Below, piece after piece: positions 48,101 to 56,035 of a stretch of DNA of 64,000 nt. The notes beneath the pieces were generated by a model that was not told the origin of the DNA, searched no databases, and saw only the letters and a program-made list of their open reading frames with translations. Location of the stretch: contig JAGDZR010000006.1 in NCBI GenBank assembly GCA_049115695.1, forward strand, positions 434,001 to 498,000. Reading direction: 5' to 3'. Position 1 is the stretch's first letter; every line of letters starts with the position of its first letter. This DNA comes from JAGDZR01 sp049115695 (GTDB lineage Bacteria > Bacteroidota > Bacteroidia > Cytophagales > Cyclobacteriaceae). Made by a program: the position numbers and the translations under genes.

Positions 48101-48292
48101 CAGGTCAGTCACTGTCCCATTGCTAGTCCCCTGAATCATGACGGATGCACCTGGTAGTGCAAATCCATCGTCAGCATATACTGTGCCTTTCACTGACAAC
48201 TCCTGTGCAAAAGTGAAGAGCGGCACAAGCGCAAATAGCTGAATCAACAGCCATTTTGAAAATCGTTTATATAAATAGTTTTTCATATTCAT
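45155..48292 (-). CDS. SusC/RagA family TonB-dependent importer
   Basis: 1045 residues. Signal peptide (through TFAQ); a carboxypeptidase-regulatory-like domain (KGTVYADDGFALPGASVMIQ, about 31-115); a TonB-box-like EEIVVVGYGTVEKSDLTGSV; a plug domain with VRGVGSFQNANPLFVVDGF and IYGSRGANGVIIITTKKG; then a ~22-strand barrel ending in PLARTIIIGTNIKF with an aromatic terminus. Imports oligosaccharides across the outer membrane with SusD. The first Met at 48292 and another two codons later are both possible. A 38-codon ORF ends 13 bases upstream (48306-48422). Confidence 0.95.
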   Translation of the reverse strand: MNMKNYLYKRFSKWLLIQLFALVPLFTFAQELSVKGTVYADDGFALPGASVMIQGTSNGTVTDLEGKFTLSVPQGSILNISFVGYMTSQVVVNDNSSINVTLDMDVQALEEIVVVGYGTVEKSDLTGSVGSIDMEQVQKIASVDVARNIQGKVAGVQVTTNSGAPGKGTTIRVRGVGSFQNANPLFVVDGFLTGDISTISPNDITSMEVLKDASATAIYGSRGANGVIIITTKKGLNKGFEIEVNAYGGIQTAWKKMDLLNAAEFAELYVESVSGPGEDWDIGEVDDSGRRSWIRDALGGNIGETNWQDEVLRVAGVQNYNLSIRGGTQKVRYKVSGTAFNQQGIVHNTYGKRYQGQANLEVKPIKKMTLTGDVKVSFNDYINYDEGTYSSVLGTALRKDPINPVKDPATGHWDRTGLTDIVNPARMMHEQQFRFSNANRIQPGLSAKLNIAEGLDFSSSLSYDTRIIDSESLTPANTTIESRFLINDEPLVSPNESRANDVLTSNRNELTVWQNSNVLSYANDFGKHSINAILGYETYRQFNENVSVDATGAEIPRDRRFILMSYFARLVYSYDNRYLLTMTGRRDGSSKFNEGNKWGTFPSFSAGWNVNEEAFFPENSVVNGLKLRGGYGEIGNQDPIAPYGYLSTLSQGWAYAFNNDTTSYGGNAATQIPAVDIKWEVSEMTNFGIDLEMLDYRLIVSAEYFIKNTTDLLVQNIPVPNFVGASGPTSNAASMTNRGTELTLDFKQSLGEFNFNIGGNISFISNEVTGLGSGDRIDGANFEPKIGMPVTRTIVGEEFSTFYGLRTLGIFQTQEEIDAYKAYNREGQPINSDGEVVAENSADHKAVMNRASPGDVIYDDVNKDGVITADDAVSLGSAVPDFTYGLYLSGEYKSFDLSMSFTGTYGNEIANVFTYYINGSSALDNNMLTTRLDRWVGPGSSNTQPRVTQQVNQNDLFSDRYIEDGSFMRMRNLQIGYTLNESFASKLKMKSLRVYLSADNLLTLTKYTGFDPEIGLAYGNSFAPGVDLGSYPLARTIIIGTNIKF

Positions 48293-48305
48293 TTGGTATT
48301 CATCT

Positions 48306-48422
48306 CTATGTGAAAATGCTAATCACCAGTACAGTGATCAGTATTAGTACCAGTCCCATAAGGATCTCTAGTAGATAAAGTGTCCTCGCCTTTCTGGATT
48401 GATTTTCATCATTCGCTCCCAT
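48306..48422 (-). CDS. Possible 38-residue single-helix membrane protein before susC
   Basis: An ATG at 48422 opens 38 codons ending in TAG at 48306, 13 bases before the susC start and on the same strand. The product has a polar, charged head (MGANDENQSRKAR) and one strong membrane helix (LEILMGLVLILITVLVISIF). The in-frame upstream stop lies about nine codons before the ATG, so the ORF is short rather than a truncated gene. Position suggests the first cistron of the mannan operon. It could be a real small membrane protein, a leader peptide that couples translation, or chance; composition and spacing favour the first two. Confidence 0.5.
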   Translation of the reverse strand: MGANDENQSRKARTLYLLEILMGLVLILITVLVISIFT

Positions 48423-48618
48423 TCTTGATCCGATAGTTACTCATGTGTAGCAGTGATTTTTCAACTTACTCTGTTGGGCAATTTGTGCTGATTCGCCTGG
48501 TTCGACGGATGGTAAAATGCACAAGTGAAGCGGTAAATCGCGCTGTGAAGCAGAGCAAGGGTGGTTGTAACAAAAGTTTCTATCAAGCTGTCGCATTTAC
48601 CCTTGAAATATAATTATT

Positions 48619-48672
48619 AGTTGTATTTACAACTTTATTCGGTTTACTTCGTAATTAGTTGTATATACTACC
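48619..48672. promoter_or_regulatory. Two MarR-type operator sites before the marR gene
   Basis: AGTTGTATTTACAACT (48619-48634) is a perfect 16-base palindrome with seven-base arms. A second site, AGTTGTATATACTACC (48657-48672), keeps the left arm and most of the right and ends 4 bases before the ATG at 48677. Centres are 38 bases apart. MarR-family dimers typically bind such TTGTA-type palindromes, so autorepression is the simplest reading. The site is also within 200 bases of the start of the divergent susC-side transcript. Confidence 0.7.
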
Positions 48673-48676
48673 ATTT

Positions 48677-49114
48677 ATGATTCCTAGCAGTTTAGAAGAC
48701 AATATCATTTATCAAACCGGTCGCTTCACTAAGCATTTCAGTGAACGTCTGACGGATGCCTTTAAAAAAGCTGGCCATAATATTACCAGTGAGCAATTCG
48801 CCATTCTCGCAGTGCTATGGTATCAGGATGGCATTACCCAACAGCAAATCGCAACTGCCATAGAGCGAGACAAGACGACCATTAGCCGAGTCCTGGATAG
48901 CATGATAAAAAGAAACCTGCTGAGAAGAGAAAAATCAGAAAGCGACAAACGATCAAAACTGATACGCTTAACAGATCATGGTAAGCAACTACAGGAAAAA
49001 CTGGTTTCGATTAGTGGAAAACTTTTCATGCAATCTCTAGAAGGTATTGAGGACACAGATGTAAAATCTGCTTTAAAAGTGATGCATCGTTTAATCAATA
49101 ACATCTCAAAATAA
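48677..49114 (+). CDS. MarR family transcriptional regulator
   Basis: 145 residues from ATG 48677; the TTG at 48659 lies in the second operator and is unlikely. Winged helix-turn-helix: ITSEQFAILAVLWYQDGITQ, QQIATAIERDKTTISRVLDS (recognition helix), NLLRREKSESDKRSKLIRLT (wing), then a dimerisation helix. MarR proteins are mostly repressors released by small phenolic or oxidant ligands. The matching sites in front of this gene and of the next one show its probable targets. Ligand unknown. Confidence 0.9.
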   Translation: MIPSSLEDNIIYQTGRFTKHFSERLTDAFKKAGHNITSEQFAILAVLWYQDGITQQQIATAIERDKTTISRVLDSMIKRNLLRREKSESDKRSKLIRLTDHGKQLQEKLVSISGKLFMQSLEGIEDTDVKSALKVMHRLINNISK

Positions 49115-49126
49115 ATTTAACCAATT

Positions 49127-49142
49127 AGTTGTACATACATCT
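49127..49142. promoter_or_regulatory. Third MarR-type operator before the membrane protein gene
   Basis: AGTTGTACATACATCT matches the perfect site upstream of marR in the entire left arm and six of seven bases of the right arm, and shares the preceding ATT. It lies in the 34-base gap after marR and ends 6 bases before the next ATG. It points to direct MarR control of that membrane protein. Confidence 0.6.
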
Positions 49143-49148
49143 TTAATT

Positions 49149-50012
49149 ATGAAAACTACTCTCAAATTACTCGGACACTCAACAGCTTTGCTCATTTTTT
49201 GGATAATGAGCAGTATGATCCTCACGCCTTTATTTGATATCCAGGAACCGGAACAGGATAACCCTGCACTATCCCTTCTATTGATGTGGCTGGTATGCCT
49301 ACTCAATGTGAGTGTCTTGCATCTGTATTTGGTCAATACCGGTCTATCCAAACTGCAAAGAGCCTTGCATCTATTTGTATTGCTTTTCGGCATCCAATGG
49401 TTCATGTCTCAAATGGAGTCATGGTTTTTCATTGATGAAGCAGTGATGAGCCGATCATTCATCATCTTTCTGATCATCAATGGCATCCTGATGTCACTGT
49501 TCTATGCTTTAATGACCTACTTCACTTATCCATTTGTGGCTAAGACCAGTGACATCAGTTGGCTGTCCAACAAGCAATTGGTGATAAGAACTGTTATTGC
49601 GGCATTGCTCATTTATCCTGCTATCTACTTTTGTTTTGGTTATTTCATTGCCTGGCAATCTCCCGACCTACGCGAGTACTATACTGGGTCTACGGATAAT
49701 GCTGGTTTTCTCACCATGATGTACCACAACATTTTTGAGAGCACCCTCTATGTGTTCCAAATATTCAGAACACTGCTGTGGCTTGGGCTTGGCTGGTTCA
49801 TGCTAAATGGATTCAACGGGAGTCGTAAAAACGCAATGATTACGCTAGGGTTGTTGTTTGCTGTCATTATGAACTCAGGACACTTGTTGCCAAACCACAT
49901 CATGCCAGACATGGTAAGATTCTATCATGCTATTGAAACCTCAAGTTCCAATTTTCTCTGGGGCATTATTGTAGTTATTCTTTTCACAAAGTCTACTGAC
50001 ATAACCGCCTAG
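49149..50012 (+). CDS. Multi-pass membrane protein, probable MarR target
   Basis: 287 residues with about seven or eight hydrophobic helices (LLGHSTALLIFWIMSSMIL, LSLLLMWLVCLLNVSVLHLY, FIIFLIINGILMSLFYALM, LVIRTVIAALLIYPAIYFCF, VFQIFRTLLWLGLGWFMLNG, NFLWGIIVVILF). A WxxPDLREYYTGS loop lies between helices. I do not recognise the family and no catalytic motif is evident. The operator just before it and the marR gene 34 bases upstream suggest a two-gene unit, often an export or detoxification response. Confidence 0.7.
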   Translation: MKTTLKLLGHSTALLIFWIMSSMILTPLFDIQEPEQDNPALSLLLMWLVCLLNVSVLHLYLVNTGLSKLQRALHLFVLLFGIQWFMSQMESWFFIDEAVMSRSFIIFLIINGILMSLFYALMTYFTYPFVAKTSDISWLSNKQLVIRTVIAALLIYPAIYFCFGYFIAWQSPDLREYYTGSTDNAGFLTMMYHNIFESTLYVFQIFRTLLWLGLGWFMLNGFNGSRKNAMITLGLLFAVIMNSGHLLPNHIMPDMVRFYHAIETSSSNFLWGIIVVILFTKSTDITA

Positions 50013-50051
50013 ATTAGTATCTTTTTGCTTTCTTAGCTAAAAGCAAATTAC

Positions 50052-53000
50052 TTGACCACACCTCACCTCAAGCCATTATGGGTAATATTACTGGCGCTTA
50101 CATCATTTGGTGTAAGCGCCCAAACCATTTCGGTTGGATATACCCACCACATCACCACTGATGATGGATTGGCTCAAAGTAATGTCAATGCCATTTTGTT
50201 AGACTCAGAGGGGTTTGTATGGTTAGGCACAGATGATGGCCTCAATAGATTTGACAGTCATAATCTAAAGACCCATAAATACGACAGGCACGACTCAATG
50301 TCCTTATCTGAGAATCAGGTCATCAGTCTATTTGAAGATTCTCAAGGTCGCCTTTGGGTAGGTACAGCCCATGGAGGCGGAATCAATCTTTATGATAAAT
50401 CGAATGTCAGCTTTAAAAAGCTTCCCAACGAGGCAAGCCCGGCGCAAAAAACTGCTTTATGCATTGCTGAAGATCAATCAGGAAATATTTGGCAAGGAAC
50501 ACATGATGGTCTTCTTATTTTAAAACCAGGAAGTCAAATATTTGAACCAATAGCCAAAACGATGAACAGGAATATACATGTCCTGACAATTGCTATTGAA
50601 TCTGATGGTACAATATGGATAGGTACCGATCAAGGGCTCATGTCCTACTCTCCAGCAACAGATAAACTCTCTAGCTACACTGACGCATTTGAACAAAGGA
50701 TGCGAAATAATACAATTCGAACAATGATCATCGATCATAAAAATCAATTATGGATCGGTACACTTAATGGCCTATATAGACTTAACATTGACGACAGGTC
50801 GTTCAATTCATATTACCAGGAAGACGGTGATGGACTTTCTTCAAACATTATCATCTCGCTCTTTCAAGGCCATGGGGGAGAAATTTGGATTGGGACAGAT
50901 GGTGCAGGGGTGATTATTTACGAAAATGAGACATTTGAGCAGCTCAAAGACCCATTCAATGAATTGAATAATTTGAGCGTAAAAAGTATCGCTCAGTACG
51001 ATGACAATATTTTCATTGGGACGCTTCGCAAAGGATTAAAGATAATTAGGATTGATAATGGCATGTTTGGCCACCGCAAAAATTTACATCCCATCGTTAC
51101 CGCAACGGGTAAGAATACAATTCTCGACTTTGTGGAAGATAGTTTTGGATTCATATGGATAGGGACCGATGGAGCTGGACTGTATCGCTACGAACCAAAA
51201 ACAGAACAATTTCTCTCACTCGAAGAGCTGGGCTTTAAGACGAGCTTGAGTAGTGATGTAGTGAAAAGCCTGTTGATTGACAATCGGGGAAATATGTTGG
51301 CAGGAACCTATGCCGGAGGTTTAAACTATTTATACAACGCCACAAAGGAAATCCAGGTTTTCAAGCATGACCCAAAAGACGCTGCATCCATATCTAACGA
51401 TAATGTATGGGCCCTTTATCAGGATAGCAGGGGTACCATATGGGCAGCAACATTGTCTGGACTCAATATCTTCGATCCAAATACCGGCAGATTCAGGCGA
51501 TTTGACAGTTCAATAGAAGACTCCACCAGCATTGTGTCTTCTGTTGTCTTTCAAATTAGAGAAGACAAGAAAGGCCGATTGTGGTTTAGCACACCAGATG
51601 GGTTGAGCGAATATCTACCTCATTACGATCAATTCAGAAGCTACATACCAAATAAGGATGTTCCCAGTCGCAACTATCTGCGAGATTTCATTATCGACGA
51701 AAATGATAATCTTTGGATTACCTCCAAGTACTTTATCTATCAATTTGACGGAACAAATTTTCAGGAAGCTCAATTTTCAAATCAGCTTAGTGGTTCTCCT
51801 AAATCAATTATTTTGGATCAAAACAATCAATTTTGGATTGGCACATCAAATGGCCTCAACCGAATTACCTCAAGTGGGGAGGTGAGTGTATTTGATATTG
51901 GCAATGGGATTCAGGATAAGGAGTTCCGACCAGGAGCCTCTCTACTGAGCAAAAATGGCAACATATACCTGGGTGGACTGAATGGATTTAATCGATTTGA
52001 TCCTACAAAAGTGGACAAGTCCACTTCTTCACTGGACGTGGTGTTTACGGATTTTTACTTGTTTCATCGAAAAGTGGACCCTCTGATGTTTGGGGATATC
52101 AACTACCTCGACCAGATACATTTGGATCACGCTCAGAATGTCGTGTCCATTAGCTATTCAGCTATTGAGCATAACTATCCCACGCGCAATTCATACGCTT
52201 ACAAACTAGATGATTTTGATGATGATTGGAACTATGTTGATGACCAAAATATTGCTACATACACGAACCTGGAGCCGGGCTCCTACACATTCAACGCAAT
52301 GGCAATGAACAAGAATGGAGAGTGGTCGGCCCCCAAGTCAATTATTATTTCGATCAGTCCCCCTTTTTGGAAAACAGGTGTTTTTCGGACATTTCTCGTC
52401 ATACTTATATTCCTGGTCCTATTTGCAATGTATCGACTCAGACTGGCAAACATCATTGCCAGGAAAACCGAGTTGGAGAAAAATGTTAACGAGCGCACGC
52501 GTGATTTAAGTACTGAAATCAACATGCGTGAAACAACCGAGGAGGTCCTGAAAGATACAGTCAAAAAGCTTGAAACCGCTCAGGAACAGCTGATCCACTC
52601 AGAAAAAATGGCCTCCATTGGTACGTTTACAGCAGGAATCGCCCATGAAATCAACAACCCATTGAACTATGTATTCGGTGGTATCGAATTGATCAAACAA
52701 TTATTGGAAAGAATTGACAATATGTCGACTGAAGAACTAAAAGAGGGTTTAAAAGAAGCCTACTCAATTACGAGTGATGGTGCGACCAGATCTTCCAAAA
52801 TCATCAAGTCTTTGATGTTCTACTCACATACTGGAAGTGAGGGAAGTCGGGATTGGGAAAAAGTGATGTTTGGCGAAATGTTAAGTTCGGTAAAATCCTA
52901 CCTTTCCAAAGAGCTTAAAAATGGCATTGACTATACCGAGCATATTGATGAAGTTGGCGAGATATCCATCATTCCTGACAAGTTTAGTCAAATTATGCTG

Positions 53001-53294
53001 AATCTATTGAGTAATGCGGTTGATGCTACCAACTCAAGTGAGGATAAAAGAATAGAAGTTGACGTGTGTCTATCGAACGGTAATTTGATCATCAATATTT
53101 TCAATACCGGACCATCTATAAACATGGATCTTCGCCATAAAATATTTGATCCATTTTTCACGACAAAGGAACCGGGTAAGGGTACAGGGCTGGGGTTATG
53201 GATTACGCATATGCTCGTTGAAGATCACCAAGGCAAAATCAATTTTGTAAATGAAAAAAACGGTGTAAAATTCAGCATAAGTATCCCGCAGTAA
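50052..53294 (+). CDS. Propeller/Y_Y_Y sensor histidine kinase
   Basis: 1080 residues starting at TTG 50052, the only plausible in-frame start in front of a clear signal peptide (LWVILLALTSFGVSAQ). A Reg_prop double propeller (about 25-690, repeated WIGTDDGLNRF / IWIGTDQGL motifs), a Y_Y_Y domain (about 712-775), a membrane helix (about 778-800), a coiled coil, a DHp domain with His in GIAHEINNPLNYV (about 865), and a HATPase domain with NLLSNAVDAT, FDPFFTTKEPGKGTGLGLWI. It has no receiver or AraC domain, unlike the regulator at 22233-26330, so it needs a separate response regulator, which is not adjacent. Signal unknown. Confidence 0.9.
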   Translation: MTTPHLKPLWVILLALTSFGVSAQTISVGYTHHITTDDGLAQSNVNAILLDSEGFVWLGTDDGLNRFDSHNLKTHKYDRHDSMSLSENQVISLFEDSQGRLWVGTAHGGGINLYDKSNVSFKKLPNEASPAQKTALCIAEDQSGNIWQGTHDGLLILKPGSQIFEPIAKTMNRNIHVLTIAIESDGTIWIGTDQGLMSYSPATDKLSSYTDAFEQRMRNNTIRTMIIDHKNQLWIGTLNGLYRLNIDDRSFNSYYQEDGDGLSSNIIISLFQGHGGEIWIGTDGAGVIIYENETFEQLKDPFNELNNLSVKSIAQYDDNIFIGTLRKGLKIIRIDNGMFGHRKNLHPIVTATGKNTILDFVEDSFGFIWIGTDGAGLYRYEPKTEQFLSLEELGFKTSLSSDVVKSLLIDNRGNMLAGTYAGGLNYLYNATKEIQVFKHDPKDAASISNDNVWALYQDSRGTIWAATLSGLNIFDPNTGRFRRFDSSIEDSTSIVSSVVFQIREDKKGRLWFSTPDGLSEYLPHYDQFRSYIPNKDVPSRNYLRDFIIDENDNLWITSKYFIYQFDGTNFQEAQFSNQLSGSPKSIILDQNNQFWIGTSNGLNRITSSGEVSVFDIGNGIQDKEFRPGASLLSKNGNIYLGGLNGFNRFDPTKVDKSTSSLDVVFTDFYLFHRKVDPLMFGDINYLDQIHLDHAQNVVSISYSAIEHNYPTRNSYAYKLDDFDDDWNYVDDQNIATYTNLEPGSYTFNAMAMNKNGEWSAPKSIIISISPPFWKTGVFRTFLVILIFLVLFAMYRLRLANIIARKTELEKNVNERTRDLSTEINMRETTEEVLKDTVKKLETAQEQLIHSEKMASIGTFTAGIAHEINNPLNYVFGGIELIKQLLERIDNMSTEELKEGLKEAYSITSDGATRSSKIIKSLMFYSHTGSEGSRDWEKVMFGEMLSSVKSYLSKELKNGIDYTEHIDEVGEISIIPDKFSQIMLNLLSNAVDATNSSEDKRIEVDVCLSNGNLIINIFNTGPSINMDLRHKIFDPFFTTKEPGKGTGLGLWITHMLVEDHQGKINFVNEKNGVKFSISIPQ

Positions 53295-53335
53295 TAAATC
53301 AATTGACTAAGTTGCTATAAGAAAGTATATCTCGC

Positions 53336-54154
53336 ATGGACGAATCTAACTACCTCAACAAGCTTTCCGGATTGACCGAAATGGCGGTTGAATTTGCTCC
53401 TACTTTGATCAAAGCAGCAGCAACGCTAATTATAGGATGGATCGTGATCACGATCATCATGAAAGGTCTCAGCAGAATGTTCCTTTACCGTAAGGTGGAC
53501 CCAACTGTAGTGCCATTTTTCAAAAGTCTGATTGGCATTTCTCTTAAAGTCATGCTTATCATATCAGTCATTGGGATTTTGGGCATTGAGATGACCTCCT
53601 TCATAGCTGTTCTGGGTGCTGCAGGACTGGCGGTAGGTTTGGCTTTGCAAGGCACTTTGGGAAACTTTGCAAGTGGGGTAATGATCTTGATATTTAAGCC
53701 TTATAAGGTAGGAGACTTTATTGAAGGCGCAGGATATATGGGGACGGTCAGAGAAGTCCTGCTATTTAACACTATTCTTAACACTCCAGACAATAAGCGA
53801 ATCATCATTCCCAATGGTTCGCTAGCCGGTAATTCGCTTACTAACTTCTCAGCCGAACCACAGCGTCGGGTTGATTGGACTTTTGGAATCGCATATGGCG
53901 ATGACTATGACAAGGCGAAAGAGGTACTCACCAGGTACATCAATGAGGATGAGCGTATTCTTAAAGATCCCGAGCCATTCATTGCGCTTGCTGCACTGGC
54001 AGATAGTTCAGTCAATATTGTGGTAAGAACCTGGGTCAACCCTGACGACTATTGGGCAGTGTTCTTTCACATGAATGAAAGAGTTTATAAAGAATTTGGA
54101 AAAGAAGGATTATCTATTCCTTTCCCTCAAATGGATGTACATCTTAACAAATAA
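53336..54154 (+). CDS. mscS: MscS family mechanosensitive channel
   Basis: 272 residues. Three membrane helices, with the pore helix TM3 rich in Gly/Ala (VLGAAGLAVGLALQGTLGNFASGVMILIF), then the beta domain (FKPYKVGDFIEGAGYMGTV, IPNGSLAGNSLTNFSAEPQRR) and a C-terminal alpha/beta domain. Small-conductance osmotic safety valve in the inner membrane. It is separated from the next gene by two bases, so co-transcribed with the EamA transporter. Confidence 0.92.
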   Translation: MDESNYLNKLSGLTEMAVEFAPTLIKAAATLIIGWIVITIIMKGLSRMFLYRKVDPTVVPFFKSLIGISLKVMLIISVIGILGIEMTSFIAVLGAAGLAVGLALQGTLGNFASGVMILIFKPYKVGDFIEGAGYMGTVREVLLFNTILNTPDNKRIIIPNGSLAGNSLTNFSAEPQRRVDWTFGIAYGDDYDKAKEVLTRYINEDERILKDPEPFIALAALADSSVNIVVRTWVNPDDYWAVFFHMNERVYKEFGKEGLSIPFPQMDVHLNK

Positions 54155-54156
54155 AG

Positions 54157-55029
54157 ATGAACCTTAATAAGGCGGTACTATTTACCGCTCCAGCGCTCAT
54201 ATGGGGTTCCACATGGTTTGCTATCAAGTTTCAGCTAGGTGATGTCCCGCCAGCCTGGTCGGTAGCTTATCGTTTTTACCTGGCAAGCACATTGCTATTT
54301 ATTTATTGTGGTGTAAGAGGTATTTCACTAAAGTTCGATTTGCAAAAACATCTGCGTATGGCCATGCAGGGTTGTTTGCTTTTTGGCATTAACTATTGGT
54401 TGGCCTATCTGGCAGAACTTGAGCTCACATCTGCTTTGATGTCTGTGGCATTTGGTACGATTATTTTCATGAACATGCTGTTCGGTAAGTTGTTTCTTGG
54501 GAATGGCATACAGGGGAAAGTTTTGTTTGGTGCCATCATGGGTATTTTTGGCACCTTCCTTATTTTTTTTCAAGATCTGAAAGACACTACATGGGAATCA
54601 TTACCCATGATCAGCATTGTATTTGCGTTTGGATCAGTAGGTGTTGCCTCTCTGGGCAATATTACTTCTGCTGCCAATCAAAAATTTGATATCCCCGTCA
54701 TCTCTTCAAATGCATTTGGCATGTTGTATGGAGCGCTGCTCATGTCGGCTGTTGCGCTAACCACAGGAACGTTACCAACTTTTGATTTTTCGACCGCATA
54801 CCTTAGTTCGTTGGTATATCTCTCATTATTCGGCTCAATCATTGCATTTACTTCATATCTTACACTTGTCGGCCAAATCGGTCCGACAAAGGCGTCATAC
54901 GTACTGGTGGTTATTCCAGCTGTTTCTCTGGTAATTTCTACCCTATATGAAGGCTTTATTTTCTCCTGGTATGCCATTGGAGGGGTGATATTGATCTTAA
55001 TGGGAAACGTGATTGTGTTAAGAAAGTAG
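54157..55029 (+). CDS. EamA/DMT family transporter
   Basis: 290 residues with ten membrane helices in two EamA repeats. Motifs APALIWGSTWFAIKFQLGDV, the WSVAYRFYLAS segment and a final GGVILILMGNVIVLRK are typical. Inner-membrane exporter or importer of small metabolites, substrate unknown. Starts two bases after the mscS stop. Not closely similar to the other EamA protein (31879-32727). Confidence 0.88.
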   Translation: MNLNKAVLFTAPALIWGSTWFAIKFQLGDVPPAWSVAYRFYLASTLLFIYCGVRGISLKFDLQKHLRMAMQGCLLFGINYWLAYLAELELTSALMSVAFGTIIFMNMLFGKLFLGNGIQGKVLFGAIMGIFGTFLIFFQDLKDTTWESLPMISIVFAFGSVGVASLGNITSAANQKFDIPVISSNAFGMLYGALLMSAVALTTGTLPTFDFSTAYLSSLVYLSLFGSIIAFTSYLTLVGQIGPTKASYVLVVIPAVSLVISTLYEGFIFSWYAIGGVILILMGNVIVLRK

Positions 55030-55063
55030 TGGTTTGATGCGGTATAAATGTTCTGATAATTAA

Positions 55064-56035
55064 ATGAAAAATGTTTATTTCATCATATTGGCCCTGGCCC
55101 TACTTGGCTGCACTGAAATTGATGGTCCAGTTGTCCCAAGGTACTTAGAGTTTGAGGAGATAGGTGATCTATCAGAGCCATCATTGATTGAAGGAGTTGG
55201 CATGATTGGATCAAGCGATGATAAGCATCTTTTCATTGTATTTCGCTCGACAAGCCCTCGCACCGATGAACTTTCGGAAAAAGTAGTGAGAATCAATACC
55301 ACTAATGGTGAACAGAGAGTACAGTACAATGAGCAAGCTGATTTTATTACTAAAAGACCTCAGATTGTAGATGGGCGACTCGTTGTAGTCGGAGGCAGAC
55401 ACATTACCATATACGGCCAAAATCTGGATGATGCACCCGAGGTAATTCGTCATGATCGAAGTTTGACCCGATTTGGAAGTGCGGTGCTTGATAATGAATT
55501 GATTGTGTGGGGTGGTGACCTGGAGAGGCTTCATTCTGATAAGATTCTGGTCTGGGATTGGGGTAAAAACAAATTTAATAGAATAGGAAGAATGCCCGGA
55601 CCAAAGACCTGGGCTGGAGGTGCTATCGCAAGAGATCGGCTTTATGTATTTGGTGGCCAGCAACAATTTCAAAACACATGGCCCGAAAATCAGATTTACA
55701 AATACAATTTTTACACAAAAGAGTCAGAGACGTTCTTCTTACCTGATTCTACCAAAAGAACCTACTCAGCTTCTCAAGGTCACTTGATATACGTAGCAGG
55801 TCAGATAATTGACCGGGATGTTTTTACACTGGATCTTGATATATTATTTGGTGTTTTTGATACTAGAACGGACCAGTATTTCCCTGTGTTGACTAATCTT
55901 AGCAGTGATCAACTTTGGACAATTCATCAAATGTGTATTGTTGGTGAGTATGTCTATATACTCTACGGCAATGAATTCAGATCGTCTTACGACGTAAAAA
56001 TAATGCGGGCTAGGCTTCCTCCGCTAGATGATTAA
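55064..56035 (+). CDS. Kelch-like propeller lipoprotein
   Basis: 323 residues. Lipobox in ALALLGCTEIDG. The mature part has kelch-type blades (VVGGRHITIYGQ, GGAIARDRLYVFGGQQQFQN, HLIYVAGQIIDRD). Probably an envelope protein that binds a partner; no catalytic site is visible. Last gene of the plus-strand run; its stop overlaps the end of the decayed receiver-domain remnant on the other strand by 4 bases. Confidence 0.75.
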   Translation: MKNVYFIILALALLGCTEIDGPVVPRYLEFEEIGDLSEPSLIEGVGMIGSSDDKHLFIVFRSTSPRTDELSEKVVRINTTNGEQRVQYNEQADFITKRPQIVDGRLVVVGGRHITIYGQNLDDAPEVIRHDRSLTRFGSAVLDNELIVWGGDLERLHSDKILVWDWGKNKFNRIGRMPGPKTWAGGAIARDRLYVFGGQQQFQNTWPENQIYKYNFYTKESETFFLPDSTKRTYSASQGHLIYVAGQIIDRDVFTLDLDILFGVFDTRTDQYFPVLTNLSSDQLWTIHQMCIVGEYVYILYGNEFRSSYDVKIMRARLPPLDD

